The notes below the pieces were generated by a model. The model made no database searches and was not told where the DNA came from. It worked only from the letters and a program-made list of their open reading frames with translations. Position numbers and translations under genes: made by a program. A stretch of DNA of 64,000 nucleotides from Luteimonas sp. S4-F44 (GTDB lineage Bacteria; Pseudomonadota; Gammaproteobacteria; Xanthomonadales; Xanthomonadaceae), in the NCBI RefSeq assembly GCF_022637415.1, contig NZ_CP093340.1, forward strand, positions 1,054,001-1,118,000. The letters are read 5' to 3'. How positions within the stretch are numbered: the stretch's first letter is position 1; each line of letters begins with the position of its first letter. Positions 57,101 through 64,000 of the stretch are shown here, in pieces.

Positions 57101-59911
57101 GTGATCTGGAACGAGGACCAGGCCGGCTACCGCCAGCAGTTGCAGGAGCAGATCCTGGGGCTGGTCTCCGCGGGTCCAGAGGGCAACGTGCTCGATCGCC
57201 CAGGCGGCATTTTCGTGCGGCCAATCCAACAGATCTCGCAGGAGGACCGTATTCTGATCCAGTCGATCGCGCGAGTGATCGTGAGCGACCAGAAGGGCAC
57301 TCTGGCGGCGCAGGTCGGGCGCCATACGACGCCCGAGCGCGAGGAGCCGCTGTTGATCGCGGATGCGGGCACCGCCGCACCTGCGGCCGAGAAGGGTGGG
57401 GACGACAGCCTCTATGGCCTGCCGCCGCCGGACGTGTGGCATGGTCCCGCGGAGGACCCATGGCCATTCGAGGCGATGGCCGAGGCGTCGTTGTTCGCCA
57501 ACGGCATCGGTGCGTTCTCGGCCGATGGGCGCGAGTACGTCATCGTGCTCGATGAGGGCGCTGTGACACCGGCGCCGTGGGCCAACGTCATGGCCAATCC
57601 TGCGCTCGGCACCGTGGTCAGCGAGAGCGGGCCCGGCTACACCTGGTTCGAAAACGCACACGAGTTCCGGCTGACGCCGTGGCACAACGATCCGGTCTCC
57701 GATACCGGCGGCGAAGCCTTCTATCTGCGTGACGAGGACAGCGGCCACGTCTGGTCGCCGATGACGTTGCCGCGCCGCGGACGCGGCGCTTACCGGACCC
57801 GGCACGGGTTTGGCTACAGCGTCTACGAGCACGTCGAGGACGGCATCGCCAGCGAATTGTGGATCTACGTGGCACTGCGCGATCCGGTGAAGTTCTCGGT
57901 GCTCAAGCTGCGCAATCTCTCGGGTCGAGCACGACGCCTGTCGGCGACCGGCTATGTCGAGTGGGTCCTGGGCGACCTGCGCGTGAAAACGCAGATGCAC
58001 GTGGTCAGCGAGCAGGATCCGGCGAGTGGCGTGCTGACCGCGCGTAATCCCTACAACACCGAGTTCGGCGGGCGCGTCGCGTTCTTCGACGTCGATGGCG
58101 ACCGTCGCAGCTTCAGCTGCGATCGAAGCGAGTTTCTCGGCCGCAACGGCAGCCTGCGCGATCCCGATGCGCTGCGCCGGACGCGGCTGTCGGGCCGGCT
58201 CGGCGCAGGCCTCGATCCATGCACTGCGATCCAGGTGTGGGTGGACCTGGCGCCGGACCAGGCGGCCGAGACCGTGTTCCGGCTCGGCATTGGCGACGAC
58301 AAGTCCGCAGCCCTGCAACTCGCGCAACGGCTGCGCGGCGCGATGCCTGCCCACGATGCCCTCGATGGCGTGCGCCTGCACTGGCTGCAGACGCTCGGCA
58401 CGGTGCAGGTGGAGACGCCGGAGCCGGCTACGGACCTGCTGGTCAACGGCTGGTTGCCCTACCAGACGCTGGCATGCCGCTATGTCGCGCGCAGTGGGTA
58501 TTACCAGTCCGGCGGCGCATTCGGATTCCGCGACCAGCTCCAGGACACCATGGCGACGGTGCATGCGCTGCCTGCGCTGACGCGCGCGCACCTGCTGCTC
58601 AGCGCCGCGCACCAATTTCCCCAAGGTGATGTGCTGCACTGGTGGCACCCGCCGGCGGATCGGGGCGTGCGCACGCGCTGCTCGGACGATTATCTCTGGC
58701 TGCCGCTGGCCGCCTGTCGTTATCTTGAGGCGACCGGCGACGACAGCGTGCTCGACGAGCGCGTGGGCTACATCGAGGGCAGGCTGGTCAACGCCGACGA
58801 GGAGTCGTACTACGACCTGCCGGTGGCGTCGGGGCGCGTGCAATCGTTCTACGACCACTGCGTGATCGCACTCAAACGCGGGATGTCGTTGCTTGGCGCG
58901 CGCGGGCTGCCGCTGATGGGCACCGGCGACTGGAATGACGGCATGAACCGGGTCGGCGAGGGCGGACGCGGCGAGAGCGTGTGGCTGGGCTTCTTCCTGT
59001 TCGATGTGCTGCAGCGCTTTTCGAAGGTCGCCCAGGCGCGCGGTGACGCGGCGTTCGCCCAGGTCTGTACAGATGCGGCGACGGGGCTGCGGCGCGATCT
59101 CGAAGCCCACGCCTGGGATGGCGGCTGGTACCGGCGGGCCTGGTTCGACGACGGCACCCCGATCGGCTCGCGGGACAGCGACGAATGCCAGATCGATTCA
59201 ATCTCCCAGAGTTGGGCGGTGCTCTCGGGCGCAGCCGATCCCGAACGCGCGCGCCAGGCGATGACCGCGCTCGACAGCCACCTGGTCAAGCGCGAGGCCG
59301 GCCTGATCCAACTGCTCGATCCCCCGTTCGACCGGACCACGCATGACCCGGGCTACATCCGCGGCTATGTGCCTGGCGTGCGCGAGAACGGCGGCCAGTA
59401 CACGCATGCCGCGGTGTGGTCGGCGATGGCGTTCGCGGCGCTGGGCGACCGCGAGCGCGCATGGGAGCTCGCGCGGATGATCAATCCCATCCATCACGCC
59501 GCGGATGCGGCCGGCGCGGCCGTCTACAAGGTCGAGCCCTACGTGATGGCGGCCGATGTCTACGGCGTCGCGCCGCACGTCGGCCGCGGTGGCTGGACCT
59601 GGTACACCGGTTCGGCCGGCTGGATGTATCGGTTGCTGACCGAATCGCTGCTTGGTCTGCGGATCCGTGGGCAGACGCTCGAGATCGCGCCCTGTATTCC
59701 CGCTGCCTGGCCCGGTTACCGGATGCAGTTGCGCCATGGCGCGGCGGTCTACCGGATCGAGGTCACGCAGGTCGATGCGGGCCCGCCCGCGTTGTGGCTC
59801 GATGGCGAGCGCCAGACGCACCTGGATATTGCGCTGCGCCGTGCCGATGCGGTGCATGAGGTCGTGCTGCACTGGCCACGCAGCGCCAGCAACGAGGGCG
59901 TGACTGCGTGA
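51167..59911 (+). CDS. ndvB: Cyclic beta-1,2-glucan synthase (NdvB/Cgs-like)
   Basis: 2914 residues, close to the usual 2800-2900. A long N-terminal region leads to inner-membrane helices (near 425-490 and 820-1000) around a family 84 glycosyltransferase domain with TLDTDT (about 640) and RRHRW (about 785). A glycoamylase-like domain (about 1308-1535, [23 protein letters not shown]) and GH94-type domains follow, with the catalytic Asp of GTGDWNDG near 2585. The enzyme starts on itself, elongates, cyclises and trims the glucan, which is exported to the periplasm. In Xanthomonas campestris ndvB is needed for virulence. An in-frame ATG at 51185 is an alternative start; no strong ribosome site exists. 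Confidence 0.93.
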   Translation: MIAASRMVRRWWRLRRNARLRHATLPVDAEAEAPLRAQLFSAEQMELHGKALALAHRVQVRRVPDRLLARLSENAALLEDARTFLSLMVRDEIRITPAGEWLLDNYHLIEEQVRLARRHLPKDYSRELPTLSHGPSAGLPRVYDLAMEAVAHGDGQVDATTLSGFVAAYQSVTPLALGELWAIPIMLRLAVLENLRRMAVRVMRDGEDHRLARRWAERLNATAAQAPRHVVLVVADLARSAPPATGAFVAELTRGLHGRGAALAMPLNWIEQWLSDTGLRIDALVHAESQQQAEDQVSIGNSIGSLRFLATMDWREYVETMSLVDAVLREDPAATYVRMDFGTRDYYRHAIERMARRAGVDEVEVARTTLRLAQAHPADAIEAHVGYYLVDDGVAQTVAALAAVHGRARIRIIPRTVPLPVYLALIAIVVALATSGLLGQADMREVTWAPGWLLAALGVLVFSELGIALTNWLATVVMPPRPLPRLDFSEGIPATSRALVVVPCMFGDIGEVDALIEGLEVRFLANRDPHLHFALLSDYLDADLAQMPGDAALLAHAAAAITGLNQRYLGDSPAPGGDRFFLFHRPRTWNAGEGCWMGEERKRGKLAALNGLLRGAGTGAFQRLVGRVDVLANVRYVITLDTDTRLPRDAARAFVGTLAHPLNRARFDPRRQRVTRGYGILQPSVGSSFSGRPISRYARMYGSEPGIDPYTRTVSDVYQDLFGEGSFVGKGIYDVDAFEQALDGRLPDNRILSHDLLEGCYARAGLVSDVRLYEDYPSRYAADVKRRHRWIRGDWQLLPWLLPWVPSARDGAVRNPLSWLSRGKLLDNLRRSLVPVSALALLLFGWLTQPAPLAWTLWLLAVFFAPVLIPALRDLLSKPADMRIDTHLQQVGDATGRGLVRAVVNFACLPYEAMFSLSAIAVTLWRMLVSHRHLLQWNPSSEVERSLGSGMAAELRAMGAVPPLALLIGLLLARINPAAVWAAGLPLALWAVSPLLMAWLGRAPPQRSAQLSTAQLAFLGRLARRTWAFFEVNIREADHWLPPDNIQEHPSLAVARRTSPTNIGLSLLANLAAWDFGYLQTPAVIQRTQRVFATLDRLERHRGHFYNWYDTETLAPLPPRYISTVDSGNLAGHLLTLRQGLLALVDAPVLAPQTYAGLADTFGLLVEAVETQGRASVPWTVASEALGAALADVIASPPSTIVTARVALEALRTLAAPLSEMAPAADDPQAPDECADWAARLQNACDEAAEALSCLLPAAVTDAHSNDGSLAADPLPSLRALCAPGHDPTVRERALARVRELERLAHIAGQFSLMEYGFLFDRSRQLLSIGYDVDNRRLDQGHYDLLASEARLCSFVAIAQGQLPQDTWFALGRLLTEVDGEATLLSWSGSMFEYLMPQLVMPSYPDTLLDQTALHAVRAQIAYGRQHDVPWGISESGYNAVDTRMNYQYRAFGVPGLGLKRGLGEDLVIAPYATMMALMVAPEAATQNLQRLDDAGFSGRFGMYEAIDYTASRLPRGQTHAVVRSFMAHHQGMGFLALDHLLREQPMQRRFVADAEFQATLLLLQERVPRTGVVRPHEIGSLSVRSTEAVGETQLRVFRTPDASRPAVQMLSNGRFHALLTSAGGSYLRRHDMAVTRWREDGTRDHWGAFCYLCDVEAGDVWSAAYQPTCVPVEHYEAIFSDAKAEFRGRKRGLETHLEIAVSAEDDIELRRLRLSNRSRRTRIVEVTTYAEVVLAPAIADELHPAFGNLFVQTEIVREKQALLCTRRPRAHDEVTPWMLHLLAAHGADIVEISYETDRARFLGRGCTPRDPQAMRGPGMLSGTAGSVLDPIVAIRVRVALAPEQTAVLDLVTGVGDDRDACAALIDKYRDRRLADRVFDLAWTHSQVVRRQINASQADAQLYERIAGLMVFVHPFLRADSAVLLQNRRGQSGLWGHSISGDLPIVLVQIADADNIELVRQMVQAHAYWRLKGLNVDLVIWNEDQAGYRQQLQEQILGLVSAGPEGNVLDRPGGIFVRPIQQISQEDRILIQSIARVIVSDQKGTLAAQVGRHTTPEREEPLLIADAGTAAPAAEKGGDDSLYGLPPPDVWHGPAEDPWPFEAMAEASLFANGIGAFSADGREYVIVLDEGAVTPAPWANVMANPALGTVVSESGPGYTWFENAHEFRLTPWHNDPVSDTGGEAFYLRDEDSGHVWSPMTLPRRGRGAYRTRHGFGYSVYEHVEDGIASELWIYVALRDPVKFSVLKLRNLSGRARRLSATGYVEWVLGDLRVKTQMHVVSEQDPASGVLTARNPYNTEFGGRVAFFDVDGDRRSFSCDRSEFLGRNGSLRDPDALRRTRLSGRLGAGLDPCTAIQVWVDLAPDQAAETVFRLGIGDDKSAALQLAQRLRGAMPAHDALDGVRLHWLQTLGTVQVETPEPATDLLVNGWLPYQTLACRYVARSGYYQSGGAFGFRDQLQDTMATVHALPALTRAHLLLSAAHQFPQGDVLHWWHPPADRGVRTRCSDDYLWLPLAACRYLEATGDDSVLDERVGYIEGRLVNADEESYYDLPVASGRVQSFYDHCVIALKRGMSLLGARGLPLMGTGDWNDGMNRVGEGGRGESVWLGFFLFDVLQRFSKVAQARGDAAFAQVCTDAATGLRRDLEAHAWDGGWYRRAWFDDGTPIGSRDSDECQIDSISQSWAVLSGAADPERARQAMTALDSHLVKREAGLIQLLDPPFDRTTHDPGYIRGYVPGVRENGGQYTHAAVWSAMAFAALGDRERAWELARMINPIHHAADAAGAAVYKVEPYVMAADVYGVAPHVGRGGWTWYTGSAGWMYRLLTESLLGLRIRGQTLEIAPCIPAAWPGYRMQLRHGAAVYRIEVTQVDAGPPALWLDGERQTHLDIALRRADAVHEVVLHWPRSASNEGVTA

Positions 59912-60132
59912 ACACCCGCCTGCCCGAGACGCTCGAGGCAGCGCTGGACGAGCTGGAAGGCATGCTGCCTGTCTGGCTGGAGAAGCTGCGCGTGCGCGCG
60001 GCGTTCGATCCCCAGTTCGACGCTCTGGCGCAGCGCATCCTCGTCAAGGCCAGGACCGATGACGAACGGCGCTGCGTGCAGCGCCGTCTCGATGCGATGC
60101 TGGCCCGGCAGGGCATCGTGCGTCGTCCCTGA
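59908..60132 (+). CDS. Small protein coupled to the glucan synthase gene
   Basis: 74 residues, helical and charged (LPETLEAALDELEGMLPVWL, RTDDERRCVQRRLDAMLARQ), no signal or membrane segment. GTG start overlaps the synthase stop by 4 bases, so translation is coupled and a shared role in glucan synthesis is plausible. No family recognised. Confidence 0.65.
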   Translation: MNTRLPETLEAALDELEGMLPVWLEKLRVRAAFDPQFDALAQRILVKARTDDERRCVQRRLDAMLARQGIVRRP

Positions 60133-60242
60133 AGCGTTGTCGACTCGCCGAGCGACGTGTCTGGCCGCTTTCGAGTCGGCGGCAGGTCGGGCGATAGCAA
60201 AGATGCCGGCCTCGAACGTGCTATTAACCATCCCTGAGACAC

Positions 60243-60269
60243 AAAAATGCCGGCGCTGCGGCCGGCATT
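60243..60269 (-). terminator. Intrinsic terminator downstream of tRNA-Val
   Basis: AATGCCGGC (60246-60254) pairs with GCCGGCATT (60261-60269); minus-strand transcripts then meet a T-tract (60243-60247). It may also slow the glucan synthase transcript from the other side. Confidence 0.7.
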
Positions 60270-60349
60270 CTTGGGGGCAGTCTGGGGACAGTCGATCGAC
60301 CCCGCGCTGCGTGCTTGTCACGAAACGCCTTCAAATTGAGGCATTTTCG

Positions 60350-60424
60350 TGGTGGGCGGTACAGGGTTCGAACCTGTGACCCCTACCATGTCAAGGTAGT
60401 GCTCTACCGCTGAGCTAACCGCCC
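60350..60424 (-). tRNA. tRNA-Val (GAC)
   Basis: 75 bases with encoded CCA. The 5' GGGCGGT pairs with ACCGCCC; the anticodon GAC is at 60390-60392 inside the stem CTACC/GGTAG; the T-arm has GGTTCGAACCC. Confidence 0.96.
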
Positions 60425-60566
60425 GGTGTTGCTGCCCGCCGCTTCGGCGAGGTCGCGCATTCTAGCCCAGTCATCGGAGGCGCACAAGCGTGTCCCGGAC
60501 TGGGATGGCGTGCGCCCGACGTGGCCGGTCCCGGCCGCGCGGCGGTGCACCGCGCGGTCGGCCGGG

Positions 60567-63296
60567 TCAGAAGCGGTAGTTGACCCCCATCAGGTAGGTG
60601 CGGCCGTAATCGTAGAACTGGTTCGGGCGCTCCTGCAGGCCGTCGAAGGTCGAGCGGAAGGGCTCGTTCTCCAGGTTGTTGACCTGCAGCAGCAGCGACA
60701 GGCCCTCCAGGCGTCCGCTTTCGAAGGCGTAGCCGAGCTGCAGGTCGGTCACGGTCTCGCCGGTGAACATCACCTTGGTGCGGTCGCCGCCGGCGCCCTG
60801 GACTTCGCCGAGGAAGTCGGAGCGGCTGCGCTGCGACACGCGGGCCGAGAAGCCGTAGCGCTCGTAGTACAGCGCAACGTTGGAGACGTACTTCGACAGG
60901 CCCGGCAGGGGCTCGGAACTGTCGGGGCCGTTGGGCGCGATGTCGCTCTCGGTGTCGGAGTAGTTGCCCATGAAGCCGAAGCCTTCCAGCGGCGCCCACA
61001 GCAGGCCCAGCGGCAACGATACGGCGAACTCCCAGCCCTTGATCGTCCCGCCCTCGCCGTTGACCGGCTGGCTGTACTCGCCGATCCACGACGGCGGCAG
61101 GTTGCCCGGCAGCTCGGCAGGCAGCGGTAGCTGGCTGAAGTCGAACTCCGTCGTCTGACGGTAGATGTACGTCTTGAGGTCCTTGTAGAAATACGCCGCG
61201 CTGACGTAGCCGCGTCCGATCGACTCGTTGCCGAAGTACTTCTCGTACGAGAGGTCGTAGGCATTGGCCAGCCACGGATCGAGCTCGGGGTTGCCGCCGC
61301 TGCCGGTCCAGCGGTCGCGGCTGCGGTCGATGCTGTAGCTGCCACCCGCGGTCAACTCGTCCATGCGCGGGCGCGCCATCTGACGCGAGGCACCCACGCG
61401 CAGGAACTGCTCGGCCGGCAGGCCGAACGACAGGTTCATGCTCGGCAGGTAGTGCACGTGGTCGGCGCCGCGCTCGCTGGGCGCTTCCAGCGCAGCGCCT
61501 TCAAACGTCGCCACGCCGGTCGAGCGCTGGCTGGCGTTGACCACCTGCACGCCGACGTTGCCCTTGAGCGGCACCGGGCCGAGATCGGTGTCGATGTCGG
61601 CCTGGACATAGAGCGTGCCGATCTCTTCGTGGATCTCCCAGTTCTTGTCATTGATCGCCGCATCGTCCTTGCGCCACGGGCGATAGACGCCGGCGGCGAG
61701 CATCGCGCGCTCGTCGAGGTCGAGGAGCGAGGGAATGCCGGCGAAGCCGAACGCGCTGTTGCGCACGTACTGGCCCGGGATCGCGACGCTGAGATCGCCG
61801 GTACAGGCGTCGGTGACGCACAGCGTGTACTCGGTCGACGCGCGGCTCTTGCGGCGGTCGGTGATGTTGCCGCCGAAGCGCAGGGCGGACAGAAAGCCGG
61901 TATCGAAGCGGCGCTCGAGGTCGACCCGGAATGCGCTGATCTGGTCGCGGACCTCGAAGTTCTTCAGGTAGCCGGCCTGGTCGCGCTCGCCGCCCCAGCG
62001 GTCGGGATCGCGCAGGACGAAACCGCCCGGCGCGCCGAGGTCGTAGTCGAGGTCGATGTCGTACCAGCCCTCGGGATTGAACACGTAGCGACCCGAGGTG
62101 GTGACGCCGGCCGGCGGCGTGGCGTAGACCTCGAACAGCTGCTCGGCACGGCGCGCGCGCGAATGGCTGACGTCGGTGGTCAGCGTCCAATTCGCGTTGA
62201 CCTCCAATTCGGTATTCCAGCCGAACGACAGCAGGCGGTCGTCCATGGTGTTGCTGTCATTGCGCAGCACGATCGGCGCGATCTGCGACCAGGTCGAATC
62301 GATTGTGGTGCCGTCGGGGCTCAGTGTGGCCTCGTCGAGGGTCGCCCGGCCATAGGCCAGACCGGTCTGCAGGCCGTACTTGTTCTCTTGCCGATCGAAC
62401 TGCGAGTAGAAGAGGTCGATGGTCGAGTGCAGACGCTCGTTGGGCTGGAACTCGAGCACCGCCATGTAGCCGTCGCGGCGATTGCTGCCTTCGATCGCAT
62501 AGGCCGCGGTACCGCCGAGCACGCCGTTGCCCTCCCAGCCTGCGTACTCCTTGTTGAAGTTCCACGACTCGAACTGGTGGCCTAGGTTCGGGCTGTCGAG
62601 GCGGGCGTAACCGACGGCAATGCCGACGGTGTTATCGGCGAACTGATCGATGTACGAGATGCTGGCGCGGCTGCCGTACTCTTTGTCATCGCCGAGCTTG
62701 TTCATGTCGCCGCGCACGTTCACCGCGACCGCGCGCTCGCCGAACGACAATGGGCGGACGGTCTTCATGTTGACCGTGCCCGACAGGCCCTGGCCGACCA
62801 GCTGCGCATTGGTGGTCTTGTGCACCACGACCTGGCTGATCAGTTCGGACGGGTACTGGTCGAACTCCACGCCGCGGTTGTTGCCGAAGCTCACCTGCTC
62901 ACGGCCATTGAGCAGCGCGGTGGAGAAATCGCCGGCGAATCCGCGGATGTTGAGCTCCTGCGGGCGGCCGCCGAAACGCTGTGCCGAGATGCCGGGTAGG
63001 CGCGCCAGCGAGTCGGCGATGCTGGTGTCGGGCAACTTGCCGATGTCCTCGGCCGAGATCGCCTCGACGATGGTGTCCTCGGCTTGCTTGGTGTCCATCG
63101 ACAGTTCGATGCCGCGGCGGATGCCGGTGACACGCACGCTGTCGAGCTGCACGGCGTCGCCGGAGGCCGGTGTCTGCGTCGTGGCAGTGTCGGTCGCGTC
63201 CGTGGACGCGGTGGTCTGCGCGTGTGCGCCGGTTGCGAGCATCAGCAGCGCAGACGACAGCGCAACGCTGAGCAGGTTGCGATCGAGCTTCGACAT
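60567..63296 (-). CDS. TonB-dependent receptor, probably for maltodextrin
   Basis: 909 residues. Signal peptide (MSKLDRNLLSVALSSALLML, ending AHAQ), a short linker, plug domain (DSVRVTGIRRGIELSMDTKQ, DSLARLPGISAQR, ELNIRGFAG), and a barrel closing with LMGVNYRF. The GIRRGIE-ISAEDIGKLPD-type plug is that of carbohydrate receptors in Xanthomonadaceae and Caulobacter (MalA-like). GGAGG lies five bases before the ATG. Divergent from a secreted alpha-amylase, so maltodextrin uptake is the likely role. Confidence 0.9.
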   Translation of the reverse strand: MSKLDRNLLSVALSSALLMLATGAHAQTTASTDATDTATTQTPASGDAVQLDSVRVTGIRRGIELSMDTKQAEDTIVEAISAEDIGKLPDTSIADSLARLPGISAQRFGGRPQELNIRGFAGDFSTALLNGREQVSFGNNRGVEFDQYPSELISQVVVHKTTNAQLVGQGLSGTVNMKTVRPLSFGERAVAVNVRGDMNKLGDDKEYGSRASISYIDQFADNTVGIAVGYARLDSPNLGHQFESWNFNKEYAGWEGNGVLGGTAAYAIEGSNRRDGYMAVLEFQPNERLHSTIDLFYSQFDRQENKYGLQTGLAYGRATLDEATLSPDGTTIDSTWSQIAPIVLRNDSNTMDDRLLSFGWNTELEVNANWTLTTDVSHSRARRAEQLFEVYATPPAGVTTSGRYVFNPEGWYDIDLDYDLGAPGGFVLRDPDRWGGERDQAGYLKNFEVRDQISAFRVDLERRFDTGFLSALRFGGNITDRRKSRASTEYTLCVTDACTGDLSVAIPGQYVRNSAFGFAGIPSLLDLDERAMLAAGVYRPWRKDDAAINDKNWEIHEEIGTLYVQADIDTDLGPVPLKGNVGVQVVNASQRSTGVATFEGAALEAPSERGADHVHYLPSMNLSFGLPAEQFLRVGASRQMARPRMDELTAGGSYSIDRSRDRWTGSGGNPELDPWLANAYDLSYEKYFGNESIGRGYVSAAYFYKDLKTYIYRQTTEFDFSQLPLPAELPGNLPPSWIGEYSQPVNGEGGTIKGWEFAVSLPLGLLWAPLEGFGFMGNYSDTESDIAPNGPDSSEPLPGLSKYVSNVALYYERYGFSARVSQRSRSDFLGEVQGAGGDRTKVMFTGETVTDLQLGYAFESGRLEGLSLLLQVNNLENEPFRSTFDGLQERPNQFYDYGRTYLMGVNYRF

Positions 63297-63426
63297 CGCC
63301 CCTCCCAAGGGTGTCCAGCAGGCAGTTGTGCGGGGCGTGCAGTCCGCATCGCAACTGGATGGATCGGACACGCCTCGCGATTGGCGGCCATGGTAGTCCC
63401 GGGGTTCGGATGCGGCGGCGCACTGC

Positions 63427-63434
63427 ATACGTAT
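63427..63434. promoter_or_regulatory. Short palindrome between receptor and amylase genes
   Basis: ATACGTAT in the 201-base divergent gap. LacI-type regulators often control such pairs through palindromes with a central CG, but eight bases is short and no second copy is seen. Confidence 0.2.
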
Positions 63435-63497
63435 TCATGGCGCAACGCGGTGGCACTCGTCGACGATGTGGGCGTCGATGATGCTGGGGAGGCGACG

Positions 63498-64000
63498 ATG
63501 GGAAACGTTTACACGCGACAGCGCACGCGCGTGTGCGTGCGGGGCATTGCGCTCGCATGCCTGTGCTTGGTCGCCGGCACAGCGAGCGCGGGTGATCTGC
63601 ACGTGCCGTCGCCCGACTGGCGCGACCAGATCGTCTACTTCCTGATGATCGACCGCTTCGACGACGGCGATCCGTCCAACAACGACCAGGGCACCGGCGA
63701 GTACGATCCGAACGATCCGGCGCGCTACAGCGGCGGCGACCTCGCGGGTGTGACCCGGCGACTCGACTACGTGCAGGGACTGGGCGCGACGGCGGTGTGG
63801 ATCACTCCGCCGGTGGCGCACCAGTGGTGGAACGAGGCGACGCGCTACGGTGGCTACCACGGCTACTGGGCGGACGACTTCTCCGCAATCGACCCGCACT
63901 TCGGCACGCGCGACGACTACCGTGCCCTGTCGCGTGGTCTGCACGGTCGCGGCATGTACCTGATCCAGGACATCGTGGTGAATCACACCGCGAACTATTT
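63498..64000 (+). CDS. Secreted alpha-amylase (GH13), 3' truncated by the window
   Basis: 167 residues are visible and the frame is open at the window end. The signal peptide ends TASAG; then DQIVYFLMIDRFDDGDPSNN, LQGLGATAVWITPP-like (YVQGLGATAVWITPPVAH), YHGYWADDF and DIVVNHT (GH13 conserved region I) show an alpha-amylase/cyclomaltodextrinase-type enzyme. Catalytic Asp, Glu and Asp lie beyond the window. GGGGAGG is five bases before the ATG. Divergent from the TonB receptor, consistent with extracellular or periplasmic starch use. Confidence 0.9.
   Translation, partial: MGNVYTRQRTRVCVRGIALACLCLVAGTASAGDLHVPSPDWRDQIVYFLMIDRFDDGDPSNNDQGTGEYDPNDPARYSGGDLAGVTRRLDYVQGLGATAVWITPPVAHQWWNEATRYGGYHGYWADDFSAIDPHFGTRDDYRALSRGLHGRGMYLIQDIVVNHTANY

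Noticed and set aside
55148..59110. 1320-codon minus-strand frame opposite the glucan synthase
   Set aside because: Shadow of biased third-position GC in the real gene; no domains.

Overview
The window is GC-rich chromosomal DNA from a gammaproteobacterium that looks like a member of the Xanthomonadaceae/Lysobacteraceae (Luteimonas/Lysobacter-like). The reasons are the high GC, two large TonB-dependent receptors (one with an Oar-like N-terminal domain), a complete fimT-pilV-pilW-pilX-pilY1-pilE minor pilin operon, and a giant NdvB-type cyclic beta-glucan synthase. The genus is inferred from protein content only.

Layout. 1-15.5 kb holds housekeeping and stress genes: an exonuclease-like protein (5' end cut off by the window), an amino-acid permease, a lipoprotein methyltransferase, an alpha/beta hydrolase, a ClpP-fold lipoprotein, an ABC exporter, a SoxR regulator divergent from a quinone-oxidoreductase-like gene with a textbook SoxR promoter between them, DUF2207 and DUF4019 proteins, an S4 protein, an EamA transporter, an SOD-fold protein, a Grx4-like glutaredoxin, an SDR protein and a MarC protein. 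Three near neighbours (SOD, glutaredoxin, SDR) all carry substitutions at active-site positions. 15.7-20.5 kb holds an Oar-like receptor and ppnN. 20.5-28.2 kb holds an orphan LytS/FimS-like sensor kinase divergent from the minor pilin operon, whose PilY1 carries an inserted PPC-like domain.

28.35-47.25 kb is a lambda-like element. It has a repressor/Cro switch with five operators at exact 25-bp spacing and two identical promoters, replication-type early genes, an antiterminator-position gene, a late promoter followed by an intrinsic terminator, an endolysin/holin/Rz/Rz1 lysis cassette, and then a complete long flexible tail module in lambda order (U/Z-like, V, G and G-T by -1 frameshift, a very short tape measure, M, L, K, fused I-J). 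I find no integrase, terminase, portal, protease or capsid gene. The best reading is a domesticated F-type tailocin or a head-less defective prophage that could still make and release tail particles. It lies between pilE and a tRNA-Asn.

48-64 kb is chromosome again: tRNA-Asn, a FimT-like pseudopilin, uvrB, an 8.7-kb cyclic beta-1,2-glucan synthase gene with a small overlapping partner, tRNA-Val, and a TonB-dependent receptor divergent from a secreted alpha-amylase (cut by the window end), which suggests starch/maltodextrin use.
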